Shown here: positions 22,744 to 31,383 of the stretch, piece by piece
How positions within the stretch are numbered: position 1 is the first letter of the stretch
Layout of the letters: each line of letters opens with the position of its first letter
Assembly (NCBI GenBank): GCA_030837785.1
Contig: JAUQYA010000057.1
Coordinates: forward strand, 1-50,679
Source of the DNA: Albidovulum sp.
GTDB taxonomy: Bacteria > Pseudomonadota > Alphaproteobacteria > Rhodobacterales > Rhodobacteraceae
Reading direction: 5' to 3'
Length of the DNA: 50,679 nucleotides
Position numbers and translations under genes: made by a program
The notes under the pieces: model-generated
Seen by the model: only the letters and a program-made list of their open reading frames with translations
Database searches by the model: none
Told to the model about the DNA's origin: nothing

Positions 22744-23083
22744 GCGTGTTTCAGCTTGCGGCAGGGGGCTTTGGGCGCGAATTTGCCGATCGTTTCCGCA
22801 TGGGAAACTTTGCATTTGCGCAAACGCGGCGCCGTGCCCATCCTGCACATGGGGCGGCACCCTACAGCAAGCTTTACGCCCCGATTTGTCAAAACCGTTA
22901 CCCTTCCCCTTCTCTACGGCCTGATCCCGGCGGGGTCAGGCCACTTTTGTCTGCGGCAGCGGGGCTGCCGATGCTTCGGCGCCGGGCCGCCGATGGCCTG
23001 CCGGCGCGACAAATCCGCTTTCGCTTCCCGCCGCTTTCGGTAGAATGTGCGGAAACAACAACGCTTGCTGGAGGAAGAGCAGA
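22744..23083. promoter_or_regulatory. Intergenic region with TTTGC dyads before the lipoprotein and pccA
   Basis: No gene is seen here. TTTGC at 22809-22813 is followed by the perfect palindrome TTTGCGCAAA at 22815-22824. The motif resembles the sites before pccB and pccR, so a PccR-controlled promoter for the downstream lipoprotein and pccA is likely in this stretch. Confidence 0.5.
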
Positions 23084-23284
23084 ATGCGTCTCATCAAGTC
23101 TTTCGTCGCGATTGCCGCGGTCGGTCTTTTGGCCGGATGCCTCGAGAATGACGCCGAGCGCGGCGTCGTCGGCGCCGCTGGCGGCGCGGTCGTGGCCGAC
23201 GCCATCGGCGGCAACGCCCTCACCGGTGCCGTCGTCGGCGGCGCGGCGGGCGTCTTCTGCGACGACGCCGGCATCTGCCAGTAA
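23084..23284 (+). CDS. Small glycine-zipper-like lipoprotein
   Basis: This 66-residue protein has a signal peptide and lipobox (VGLLAGC, C19). The mature part has repeated GAAGGAVVADAIGG and GAVVGGAAGVFC segments that look like a glycine-zipper membrane domain. GGAGGAAG precedes the ATG at 23084. It is followed by a strong terminator at 23329-23368, so it is probably its own unit rather than part of the pccA transcript. The exact function is unknown. Confidence 0.75.
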   Translation: MRLIKSFVAIAAVGLLAGCLENDAERGVVGAAGGAVVADAIGGNALTGAVVGGAAGVFCDDAGICQ

Positions 23285-23328
23285 TTCACGGAACCGGGTC
23301 GCGGCGCGGCCCGGCCTCTCGCACATTC

Positions 23329-23368
23329 GGGCCACCGGAGCGGACCGCTCCGGTGGCCCTTTCGTTTT
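23329..23368 (+). terminator. Rho-independent terminator after the glycine-rich lipoprotein gene
   Basis: A 15-bp perfect stem (GGGCCACCGGAGCGG with CCGCTCCGGTGGCCC) is followed by TTTCGTTTT. This is the clearest intrinsic terminator in the window. It lies 47 bp before pccA, so pccA needs either read-through or a promoter within the remaining stretch. Confidence 0.85.
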
Positions 23369-23414
23369 CGCGGCCGGACGAACGCCGGGCGCGGTCTGAG
23401 AAAAGGGGACGGAG

Positions 23415-25415
23415 ATGTTCAAGAAGATCCTGATCGCGAACCGGGGCGAGATCGCCTGCCGGGTCATCAAGTCGGCCCGCAAGATGGGAATCAAGACCAT
23501 CGCCGTCTATTCCGATGCCGACCGCAACGCGCTGCACGTCAAGATAGCCGACGAAGCCGTCCACATCGGCCCGCCGCCGGCCGCGCAGTCCTACATCGTC
23601 ATCGACAGGATCATGGACGCGATCCGCAGGACGGGCGCCGAAGCGGTTCACCCAGGATACGGATTCCTAAGCGAGAACATGAAGTTCGCCGAGGCTCTTG
23701 AGAAAGAGGGCGTGGTCTTCGTTGGCCCGCCCTCGCCGGCGATCGAGGCGATGGGCGACAAGATCACCTCGAAGAAGATCGCGATGGAGGCCGGCGTCTC
23801 CACCGTTCCGGGCTACATGGGCCTGATCGCCGATGCCGACGAGGCGGTGAAGATCAGCCGCGAGATCGGCTATCCGGTGATGATCAAGGCCAGTGCGGGG
23901 GGCGGCGGCAAGGGGATGCGGATCGCTTGGACCGACGACGAGGCGCGCGACGGCTTCCAGTCCTCGAAGAACGAGGCGGCGGCCAGCTTCGGCGACGACC
24001 GCATCTTCATCGAGAAGTTCGTGACCCAGCCCCGGCATATCGAGATCCAGGTGCTGGCCGACAAGCACGGGCATTGCGTCTACCTGCACGAACGCGAATG
24101 CTCGATCCAGCGCCGCAACCAGAAGGTGATCGAGGAGGCGCCGTCCCCCTTTCTCGACGAGGCGACCCGCAAGGCGATGGGCGAGCAGGCCTGCGCGCTG
24201 GCCAAGGCCGTGGGTTATACCAGCGCCGGGACGGTGGAGTTCATCGTCGATGGCAGCAAGAACTTCTATTTCCTTGAAATGAATACACGTTTGCAGGTCG
24301 AGCATCCGGTGACGGAGCTCATCACCGGGGTCGATCTGGTCGAACAGATGATCCGCGTGGCCGGGGGCGAAAAGCTGCCCTTCCGGCAGTCCGACCTGAA
24401 GATCGACGGCTGGGCCATGGAGAGCCGGCTCTACGCCGAAGACCCCTACCGCAGCTTCCTGCCCTCGATCGGCCGGCTCACCCGTTATCGCCCGCCGGTC
24501 GAGGCCGCGACTGCCACGGCCGTGGTCCGCAACGATACCGGCGTTTACGAGGGTGGCGAGATCAGCATGTTCTACGACCCGATGATCGCCAAGCTCTGCA
24601 CCTGGGCACCCTCGCGCGGCGCGGCGATCGAGGGAATGCGCCAGGCGCTCGATACGTTCGAGGTGGAGGGGATCGGCCACAACCTGCCGTTCCTCTCGGC
24701 GGTGATGGATCATCCCCGCTTCGTCGAGGGTGCGATCACCACCGCCTTCATCGCCGAGGAATATCCCGAGGGCTTCCAGGGGGTCACGCTGCCCGAAGGC
24801 GCGCTGCGGAAGGTCGCCGCCGCGGCGGCGGCGATGAACCGGGTGGCGGAGATCCGGCGCACCCGGATCACCGGGCGGCTCGGCAACCACGAGCGGCATG
24901 TCGGCGACGACTGGGTCGTCAGCCTTCAGGGCGAGGAGATCGCCGCGAGGGTCGCGGCCGACCGCGAGGGCGCCACGGTGCATTTCGAGGACGCCACCAG
25001 CCATCGCGTCACCTCCGGCTGGACGCCGGGCCAGTCGCTCGCGCGGCTCATGGTCGACGGCGAGGCGGTGGTGCTGAAGGTCGGCAAGATCTCCGGCGGC
25101 TTCCGCATCCGCACCCGCGGCGCCGACCTCAAGGTCCATGTCCGGACCCCGCGCCAGGCCGAGCTGGCGCGCCTCATGCCGGAAAAGGCCGCGCCCGACA
25201 CCTCGAAGTTCCTGCTGTGCCCGATGCCTGGCCTCGTCGTGAAGATCAGCGTCGAGGAGGGGCAGGAGGTGCAGGAGGGCCAGGCGCTGGCCACCGTCGA
25301 GGCGATGAAGATGGAAAACATCCTGCGCGCCGAGCGGAAGGCCACCGTCAAGCGCATCGCCGCCCGGGCCGGCGCGAGCCTCAAGGTCGACGACGTGATC
25401 CTGGAGTTCGAGTGA
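23415..25415 (+). CDS. pccA: Propionyl-CoA carboxylase alpha subunit (biotin carboxylase and carrier)
   Basis: This 666-residue subunit has a biotin-carboxylase ATP-grasp region (KILIANRGEIACRVI at the start, GGGGKGMRIAW near residue 160, HLHERECSIQRRNQKVIEEAPSP, EMNTRLQVEHPVTELITG) and a C-terminal biotinyl domain with AMKMEN, where K632 should carry biotin. It carboxylates biotin with ATP and bicarbonate; PccB completes the reaction. The ATG at 23415 follows GGACGGAG. Four bases separate its stop from the next gene, a membrane protein, so those are likely co-transcribed. Confidence 0.96.
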   Translation: MFKKILIANRGEIACRVIKSARKMGIKTIAVYSDADRNALHVKIADEAVHIGPPPAAQSYIVIDRIMDAIRRTGAEAVHPGYGFLSENMKFAEALEKEGVVFVGPPSPAIEAMGDKITSKKIAMEAGVSTVPGYMGLIADADEAVKISREIGYPVMIKASAGGGGKGMRIAWTDDEARDGFQSSKNEAAASFGDDRIFIEKFVTQPRHIEIQVLADKHGHCVYLHERECSIQRRNQKVIEEAPSPFLDEATRKAMGEQACALAKAVGYTSAGTVEFIVDGSKNFYFLEMNTRLQVEHPVTELITGVDLVEQMIRVAGGEKLPFRQSDLKIDGWAMESRLYAEDPYRSFLPSIGRLTRYRPPVEAATATAVVRNDTGVYEGGEISMFYDPMIAKLCTWAPSRGAAIEGMRQALDTFEVEGIGHNLPFLSAVMDHPRFVEGAITTAFIAEEYPEGFQGVTLPEGALRKVAAAAAAMNRVAEIRRTRITGRLGNHERHVGDDWVVSLQGEEIAARVAADREGATVHFEDATSHRVTSGWTPGQSLARLMVDGEAVVLKVGKISGGFRIRTRGADLKVHVRTPRQAELARLMPEKAAPDTSKFLLCPMPGLVVKISVEEGQEVQEGQALATVEAMKMENILRAERKATVKRIAARAGASLKVDDVILEFE

Positions 25416-25417
25416 GG

Positions 25418-26968
25418 ATGATCCCCTCCGCCGCAGCCGACCGCTATCCCCTTTGGGGGATGCTCGCCGCGACGGCGGCCTTCGCGGCCCTTCAGGCGGT
25501 CGCGGCCTGGCATGCCGGGGTCTTCGAATACCCGCTCGACGACGTCTACATCCACCTCGCGATGGCGGAGAAGATCGCCCGGGGCACCTATGGGGTGAAC
25601 CTGGGCGATCCGGCCTCGGCCTCCTCTTCCATTCTCTACCCGTTCCTCTTGCTGCCTTTCCCGGGGACCGAAGCGCAGCGGCTCCTGCCGCTTTTCTGGA
25701 ACATCCTCGCGGTCGCGGGCGCCGGCTGGGTCTGGGGGCTCATCGCCGCAGCGGCCCGGCTGGCGGGCGCGGCCGCAATGGTCATTGTCGTCGCCGGGTC
25801 GGTTTTCCTCAACATCCCCGGCGTCGGCTTCACCGGGATGGAGGCGGCACCGCATCTTCTGGCCAGCCTTGTCGTGGTGCTCGGCCTCTGGCGGGCCCTG
25901 AACGGGCAGGGGGCGGCGTGGTGGCTGGTCGTGGCGGCGATCGCCGCGCCGCTCTTGCGCTATGAGGGGCTGGCGCTTTCGCTGGCAGCCGCCGCGACGC
26001 TCCGGCTTTGGGGACATCGGCGCGCTGCGGCCGTGATCGCCTGCGGCGCGCTCGGCGCGGTCATCGGCTTCAGCGTCTTTCTCCTTTCTCTCGGCCTCGA
26101 CCCTCTGCCGGGTTCGATCCTCGCGAAGACCGGCAGTCTCGACCCGCAGGGCGGCATCGGTTCCCGCCTGCTCGTCGGTCTCATCGCCAACCTGATCAAG
26201 CCGGCGGGGGCGATCCTCGCAATTCTCGTCGTTGCCCTTGTCGCCACGGCGGTGGCGATCCCCGCACTCCGGCGCGGACCCGCCGGGGCGATCGTTGCGA
26301 CCGTCGGGGCGGCGGCGCTCGCGCATCTCCTCTTCGGTCAGGTCGGCTGGATGCACCGGTATGAGCCCTATATCATCGTGAGCCTCCTCGGCGCCGTCCT
26401 CCTCGCCGGATCGGCGGCCGGATCGGGGGCGGCGCGGATCGCGAAGGGCGCTGCGCTTGCCACGACGGCGGCTGCCGCGATCGCCTATGGGCCGAAGCTC
26501 TGGGGCGTCTATGTCTGGAATCCCCGGGCGATCCACCTGCAGCAGGCGCAGATGGCGCGATTCGCCCAAGAGTACCTCAGGGCGCCGGTCATCGTGAACG
26601 ATCTCGGCCGCGTCACCTGGGGCAACCCCGCCTATGTGCTCGACATCTGGGGACTGGGTTCGGCCGAGACGCGGGAAATCCGCTTCGGCAACCCGCCGCC
26701 GCCCGATGGCTGGGCCGCTCCGCTGGCCGCCGAACACGGCATCCGGGTGGCGATGATCTACGATTCCTGGTTTGCGCGGGCGGTCGGACCGGATTGGGTA
26801 CTCATCGGCAAACTTTCAATGGATCCGCCGAAGGGCGCGCTCGGCAGCCGGACGGTCAGCTTCTATGCCACCGATCCGGCGTTCGCCCCGGAGCTGCGCG
26901 CCCACCTCGCCGCCTTCGCCCCGACCCTGCCCGTGGAGGCCAGGCTGACGCTGGAGGGCCGGGCATGA
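25418..26968 (+). CDS. Multi-spanning membrane protein, GT-C glycosyltransferase-like
   Basis: This 516-residue protein has about ten membrane helices. The first loop holds FEYPLDDVYIHLAMAEKIARG with D41 and D42, the acidic pair expected of GT-C-fold enzymes such as ArnT/PMT relatives, which move a sugar from a lipid carrier. The C-terminal 100 residues are soluble, with VNDLGRVTWGNPAYVLDIWGLG. The donor and acceptor are unknown. It starts two bases after pccA and overlaps the next gene (ATGA), which is sulfotransferase-like; the pair suggests modification of a surface polymer. Confidence 0.7.
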   Translation: MIPSAAADRYPLWGMLAATAAFAALQAVAAWHAGVFEYPLDDVYIHLAMAEKIARGTYGVNLGDPASASSSILYPFLLLPFPGTEAQRLLPLFWNILAVAGAGWVWGLIAAAARLAGAAAMVIVVAGSVFLNIPGVGFTGMEAAPHLLASLVVVLGLWRALNGQGAAWWLVVAAIAAPLLRYEGLALSLAAAATLRLWGHRRAAAVIACGALGAVIGFSVFLLSLGLDPLPGSILAKTGSLDPQGGIGSRLLVGLIANLIKPAGAILAILVVALVATAVAIPALRRGPAGAIVATVGAAALAHLLFGQVGWMHRYEPYIIVSLLGAVLLAGSAAGSGAARIAKGAALATTAAAAIAYGPKLWGVYVWNPRAIHLQQAQMARFAQEYLRAPVIVNDLGRVTWGNPAYVLDIWGLGSAETREIRFGNPPPPDGWAAPLAAEHGIRVAMIYDSWFARAVGPDWVLIGKLSMDPPKGALGSRTVSFYATDPAFAPELRAHLAAFAPTLPVEARLTLEGRA

Positions 26969-27861
26969 GCGGTCAGACCGACCTGACGCTGCACCTCGGT
27001 GCCCACCGGACCGGCACCACCGCGCTCCAGCTCCTCCTGCAGCGCCGGTCCGGTCGGCTTGCCGCGTCGGGCATCGCCTTTCTCGGGCCCCGGACGCTGC
27101 GCGGCGACGCCTTCGCCGGGGCGCAGCGCGGGTGGCGCGGCGCGCTCGCCCTCGGCGCGGCAAGAGGGCCGTCGCCGCTCGCGGCCGAATGCGCGCGCGA
27201 GGCCACCGCCGGCCGCAGCCGCATCGTCATCAGCGAGGAAAACCTGCTCGGCACGATGCATGTCAACCTCGACGCGGCCGAACTCTACCCCGACGCTGCG
27301 GCCCGGATGGCGCAACTGGCGCTGGCGCTTCCCGCCGCGCCCTCGCGTATCTTCCTGACCCTTCGGGATTTCGCCGGCTACTGGCGGTCGGCCCATGCCC
27401 ACCGGATCTTCGCCCGGGGCGAGGCGGCAATTGATGCCGGGCGCCTCGCGCGCTCGCCCGGCAATGCCTGGCTCCCCGTGCTCCGGGCGGTGCGCGAGGC
27501 CTTCCCCGCGTCGCGGCTGACGGTCGCCCGGCACCGCAGCGCCGCCGATTTCGTCCCCGCGCTCGCGGCGGCGATGGTCGGGGCGGCGGCTCTCGAGGGC
27601 GTGCCGCGCCCGCGGACCACGGTGAATGCCTCGCTGCCGGCCGATGTGCTGGCGGCGCTCCGCGCCATGCCCCAGGGGGCGGAACGGGTGCGGGCGGCCG
27701 AGGCGGTGCGGCGCGAAGGCAGGGCACCGGTCGATCCGTTCTCGGCCGCGCAGGTGCGCGACCTCACGGCGCGGTTCGAGGCCGAGTGGGCCGCGATCCA
27801 GGCCGGCGCGGTGCCGGGCGTGGATGTGCTGACCCTGCCCGAGGCGGAGGCAGCGCGATGA
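26965..27861 (+). CDS. Sulfotransferase-like protein
   Basis: This 298-residue protein begins LTLHLGAHRTGTTALQLLLQ, where the AHRTGTT loop (residues 13-19) matches the 5'-phosphosulfate-binding loop of PAPS-dependent sulfotransferases. SRIVISEENLLG and IFLTLRDFAGYWRSAHAHRI follow, with an RDF-type 3'-phosphate contact. It would move a sulfuryl group to a surface sugar or lipid. It overlaps the GT-C-like gene by 4 bp. An alternative reading is a protein that uses the same fold without sulfation. Confidence 0.65.
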   Translation: MSGQTDLTLHLGAHRTGTTALQLLLQRRSGRLAASGIAFLGPRTLRGDAFAGAQRGWRGALALGAARGPSPLAAECAREATAGRSRIVISEENLLGTMHVNLDAAELYPDAAARMAQLALALPAAPSRIFLTLRDFAGYWRSAHAHRIFARGEAAIDAGRLARSPGNAWLPVLRAVREAFPASRLTVARHRSAADFVPALAAAMVGAAALEGVPRPRTTVNASLPADVLAALRAMPQGAERVRAAEAVRREGRAPVDPFSAAQVRDLTARFEAEWAAIQAGAVPGVDVLTLPEAEAAR

Positions 27862-27868
27862 TCCCGGT

Positions 27869-28321
27869 TCAACCGCCCTCCTGGCGGTCGCGGATCTCCT
27901 GCTGGCGAAGCGGGAACCTGTCGATCGCATGGACGATCTCGCGCACGCTCCACGGCAGGGGCTTGCGCTGCTTCACCACCCCGTCCTTGTCCAGAAGCAC
28001 CATCGAGAAGCCCCGCGGCCTCAGCCGTTGCCGCGCGTCCGAGGGGCTCGCGGGGTCGGTGTCGGTCAGGATGACCACATCGCGCCGGACCAGTTCGGCG
28101 GGGTCTTCGGCGAGATTTCGCATCTGCGCCTGGAACGCGGGGTCGTTCGGACTGTCGGCGAAGACGACGATGGGGCGCTTCAGCCAGAGGAAATCGGCCA
28201 GCGCCACGCCTTCGGCCGGGATCGGCGCGAGCATGGGCGGGGCGGTCTCCTGGCCCGTGGCGGCGACGGCAAGGATCGCGGCTGCGGCAAGGATCGTGGC
28301 GAGGGCGGCGAGTGGTTTCAT
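27869..28321 (-). CDS. Periplasmic DUF4174 protein
   Basis: This 150-residue protein has a signal peptide (KPLAALATILAAAAILAVAATGQE) and a DUF4174 thioredoxin-like domain: LADFLWLKRPIVVFADSPNDPAFQAQMRNLAEDP, RRDVVILTDTD and GFSMVLLDKDGVVKQRKPLPWSVREIVHAID. No CXXC motif is present, so it is not an oxidoreductase of the usual type. GGAAGGA precedes the ATG at 28321. It lies head-to-head with mcm (100 bp apart), so the two may share a promoter region. Confidence 0.82.
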   Translation of the reverse strand: MKPLAALATILAAAAILAVAATGQETAPPMLAPIPAEGVALADFLWLKRPIVVFADSPNDPAFQAQMRNLAEDPAELVRRDVVILTDTDPASPSDARQRLRPRGFSMVLLDKDGVVKQRKPLPWSVREIVHAIDRFPLRQQEIRDRQEGG

Positions 28322-28421
28322 CGGCATTCCTTCCTGCCAGATATAGGCGGAACGGGCGGAATGCCAAAGACTTATGCCGGATTCCGCGCTTGGCGGCCCG
28401 GCCACGAGGAAAGGACGGACG

Positions 28422-30551
28422 ATGAGCGGGAAGATCGAGACGTGGCAGCACCTGGCCGAGAAGGAACTGAAAGGCAAGTCGCCCGAGACGCTGGCCTGGG
28501 AAACCCTCGAAGGCATCCGCGTGAAGCCGCTCTACACAGAGGCCGATGCGACGGGACTTGCCCATATCGGCTCGCTTCCCGGCATCGCCCCCTTCACCCG
28601 CGGTGTGCGTGCCACGATGTATGCCGGCCGGCCCTGGACGATCCGGCAATACGCGGGCTTCTCCACCGCCGAGGAATCCAACGCCTTCTACCGCAAGAAC
28701 CTCGCGGCCGGGCAGCAGGGCGTCTCGGTCGCCTTCGACCTTGCCACCCACCGCGGCTATGACAGCGACCATCCGCGCGTGGTGGGCGATGTCGGCAAGG
28801 CCGGCGTGGCGATCGATTCGGTCGAGGACATGAAGATTCTGTTCGACGGCATCCCGCTGGAAAAGATCAGCGTTTCCATGACGATGAACGGCGCGGTGAT
28901 CCCGATCCTGGCGAATTTCATCGTCGCCGGGGAAGAGCAGGGGGTGGCGCGGGGCGATCTCTCCGGCACGATCCAGAACGACATCCTGAAGGAATTCATG
29001 GTGCGGAACACCTATGTCTATCCGCCTGAGCCGAGCATGAGGATCGTCGCCGACATCATTGAATATACGGCGAAAGAGATGCCGAAGTTCAACTCGATCT
29101 CGATCTCCGGCTACCACATGCAGGAGGCCGGCGCCAACCTCGTGCAGGAGCTGGCCTATACCCTCGCCGACGGCCGCGAATATGTCCGCGCCGCCATCGC
29201 ACGGGGCATGGGCGTCGACGATTTCGCCGGGCGGCTCAGCTTCTTCTTCGCCATCGGCATGAACTTCTTCATGGAGGCGGCAAAGCTCAGGGCGGCGCGG
29301 CTTCTCTGGCATCGGATCATGAGCGAGTTCAACCCGAAGAAGCCCGCGAGCCTGATGCTGCGCACCCATTGCCAGACCTCGGGCGTCTCGTTGCAGGAAC
29401 AGGACCCCTACAACAACGTCATCCGCACCGCCTACGAGGCGATGGCGGCGGCGCTTGGCGGCACGCAGTCGCTCCATACCAATGCGCTCGACGAGGCGAT
29501 CGCGCTGCCGACCGAATTCTCTGCGCGAATTGCGCGCAATACGCAATTGATCTTGCAGGAGGAAACCGGGATCACCCATGTCGTCGACCCGCTTGCCGGA
29601 TCGTATTACGTCGAAAGCCTCACCGCCGATCTGGCAGACAGGGCCTGGGCCTTGATCGAGGAGGTCGAGGCGATGGGCGGCATGACCAAGGCGGTGGCCT
29701 CGGGCATGCCGAAGCTGAGGATCGAGGAGACCGCGGCACGGCGCCAGGCGATGATCGACCGCGGCGAGGAGGTCGTCGTCGGGGTCAACAAATACCGCCC
29801 GACGAAGGAGGACCACATCGAGATTCTCGATGTCGACAACATCAAGGTGCGCGAGGCGCAGGTCGCCCGGCTCGAGCGCATCCGCGCCAGCCGCGACGCG
29901 GCGGCCTGTATGACGGCGCTGGCGGAGCTGGAACGCTGCGCCAGCGAGGGCGGCAACCTTCTGGAGGCGGCCGTGGAGGCCGCGCGGGCACGGGCAACGG
30001 TCGGGGAGATCAGCATGGCGATGGAAAAGGTGTTCGGCCGCCACCGGGCCGAGGTGAAAACCCTCTCCGGGGTCTATGGCGCCGCCTACGAGGGCGACGA
30101 GGGCTTCGCGGCAATCCAGAAGGACGTGGAGAAATTCGCCGAGGAGGAGGGGCGCCGGCCCCGGATGCTGGTCGTCAAGATGGGCCAGGACGGCCACGAC
30201 CGGGGCGCCAAGGTCATCGCCACCGCCTTCGCCGACATCGGCTTCGACGTCGATGTCGGGCCGCTGTTCCAGACCCCCGAGGAGGCGGCGCAGGACGCCG
30301 TGGACAATGACGTCCACGTCATCGGCATCTCCTCGCAGGCAGCGGGGCACAAGACGCTGGCGCCGAAGCTGATCGAGGCGCTGCGCGAGAAGGGGGCCGG
30401 AGACATCATCGTGATCTGCGGCGGCGTGATCCCGCAGCAGGACTATGATTTCCTCAGGGCCGCCGGGGTCAAGGCGATCTTCGGGCCGGGCACCAACATC
30501 CCGGCCGCGGCGAGGGACATTCTCGGGCTGATCCGGGCTGCGCGCGACTGA
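28422..30551 (+). CDS. mcm: Methylmalonyl-CoA mutase, single-chain type
   Basis: This 709-residue adenosylcobalamin enzyme turns (R)-methylmalonyl-CoA into succinyl-CoA. The substrate domain (about 1-530) has RGVRATMYAGRPWTIRQYAGF, VAFDLATHRGYDSD and RTHCQTSGVSLQEQDP. The C-terminal cobalamin domain has the DGHDRG motif (D590, H592, G595) that binds B12 base-off. GGAAAGGA precedes the ATG. It completes the pcc route together with pccAB; no epimerase is seen. Control by PccR is known for the Rhodobacter homologue, but I see no clear TTTGCAAA pair in the short upstream region. Confidence 0.96.
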   Translation: MSGKIETWQHLAEKELKGKSPETLAWETLEGIRVKPLYTEADATGLAHIGSLPGIAPFTRGVRATMYAGRPWTIRQYAGFSTAEESNAFYRKNLAAGQQGVSVAFDLATHRGYDSDHPRVVGDVGKAGVAIDSVEDMKILFDGIPLEKISVSMTMNGAVIPILANFIVAGEEQGVARGDLSGTIQNDILKEFMVRNTYVYPPEPSMRIVADIIEYTAKEMPKFNSISISGYHMQEAGANLVQELAYTLADGREYVRAAIARGMGVDDFAGRLSFFFAIGMNFFMEAAKLRAARLLWHRIMSEFNPKKPASLMLRTHCQTSGVSLQEQDPYNNVIRTAYEAMAAALGGTQSLHTNALDEAIALPTEFSARIARNTQLILQEETGITHVVDPLAGSYYVESLTADLADRAWALIEEVEAMGGMTKAVASGMPKLRIEETAARRQAMIDRGEEVVVGVNKYRPTKEDHIEILDVDNIKVREAQVARLERIRASRDAAACMTALAELERCASEGGNLLEAAVEAARARATVGEISMAMEKVFGRHRAEVKTLSGVYGAAYEGDEGFAAIQKDVEKFAEEEGRRPRMLVVKMGQDGHDRGAKVIATAFADIGFDVDVGPLFQTPEEAAQDAVDNDVHVIGISSQAAGHKTLAPKLIEALREKGAGDIIVICGGVIPQQDYDFLRAAGVKAIFGPGTNIPAAARDILGLIRAARD

Positions 30552-30552
30552 T

Positions 30553-30584
30553 CTAGAATTATTCTAATTCTTGATCCGGGTCAT
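30553..30584 (+). promoter_or_regulatory. Irr-type (ICE) and FNR-type sites before a broken peroxidase gene
   Basis: CTAGAATTATTCTAA (from 30553) resembles the iron-control dyad TTAGAA-N3-TTCTAA. TTGATCCGGGTCAT (30571-30584) differs at one position from TTGAY-N4-RTCAA. Both fit known iron and oxygen control of cytochrome c peroxidase genes in this group. The gene they would serve is a pseudogene. Confidence 0.55.
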
Positions 30585-30647
30585 GGTGGCGCGCGGTCCG
30601 GACGGCAAAGGTCCTGCCGGAGCGCGCATCGACCCCGGGAGTTCCTG

Positions 30648-31279
30648 ATGAAACGACTGATGCTGGGCCTTGTCGCCGCGATCGCCGCGGGGGGCACGAT
30701 GGTGCAGGCCGACGGCCTGCGGGACACCGCGAAGGAAGCTTCGGCAACATGGCCAAGGCGATCGAGGCCTTCGAGGCGACGCTGATCACGCCGGCCCCCT
30801 TCGACGCCTGGCTGAACGGCGATGACGCCGCGATGAGCGCCGATGCCCAGGCCGGGCTCAAGCTCTTCGTCGACAAGGGGTGCTCGTCGTGCCATTCCGG
30901 CGTCAACGTGGGTGGCCACGGCTACTATCCCTTCGGCCTGGTCGAAAAGCCCGGTGCCGACGTGCTGCCCGAAGGCGACAAGGGCCGCTTTGCGGTCACC
31001 GAGACGGTGGACGACGAATATGTCTTCCGCGCCGCGCCGCTGCGCAACGTCGCGCTGACCGCGCCCTGTTTCCACTCCGGCAGGGTCTGGGACCTGAAGG
31101 TCGCGGTGGAGATCATGGCGGAATCGCAGCTCGGCGAGGCGCTGACGGACGAGGAGGCCAACCAGGTCGTCGCCTTCCTCGACAGCCTGACGGGCAAGCT
31201 GCCCGAGGTGACGGTTCCGGTGCTTTCGGCCGAAACCGCCGCCACGCCGCGGCCGACCGCGGAGGTCATCGCGAAATGA
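30648..31279 (+). pseudogene. ccpA: Cytochrome c peroxidase with internal deletion
   Basis: The signal peptide MKRLMLGLVAAIAAGGTMVQA and a few following codons are joined directly to the C-terminal half of a di-heme peroxidase in a different frame. The C-terminal part is clear: FGNMAKAIEAFEATLITP, then heme motif CSSCH (KGCSSCHSGVNVGG), then APLRNVALTAPCFHSGRVWDLKVAVEIM. The first heme motif and about 150 residues between signal peptide and FGNMAKAIEAF are missing. The junction is near 30735-30740. The open frame from an internal ATG at 30749 would lack the signal peptide and one heme, so it cannot make an active enzyme. Confidence 0.85.
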
Positions 31280-31290
31280 GCCCTGCCGCC

Positions 31291-31315
31291 GGGCCTGCCC
31301 TCAGGGGGCGGGCCC
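31291..31315. terminator. Hairpin between the two pseudogenes
   Basis: GGGCCTGCCC and GGGCGGGCCC form a GC-rich stem after the peroxidase stop. There is no T-run. It may once have been a bidirectional terminator for convergent genes. The sequence 31316-31383 between this and the nhaA remnant has no recognisable content. Confidence 0.4.
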
Positions 31316-31383
31316 GGCTGCCCGCCCGTCCGACCGCCCGGCCGGCGCGGCCTTCGACACGCCGCTGCCGGTCATGCCGGAAC

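Noticed and set aside
22744..23083. Open frame covering the region before the lipoprotein
   Set aside because: It has no ribosome site and no family pattern, and it covers promoter-like dyads.
27378..30350. A 990-codon antisense open frame opposite mcm
   Set aside because: mcm matches its family along its full length on the plus strand; the antisense product has shadow-like composition.
30749..31279. Functional mono-heme peroxidase from the internal ATG
   Set aside because: It would lack a signal peptide and the first heme domain, and the true signal peptide lies just upstream in another frame.
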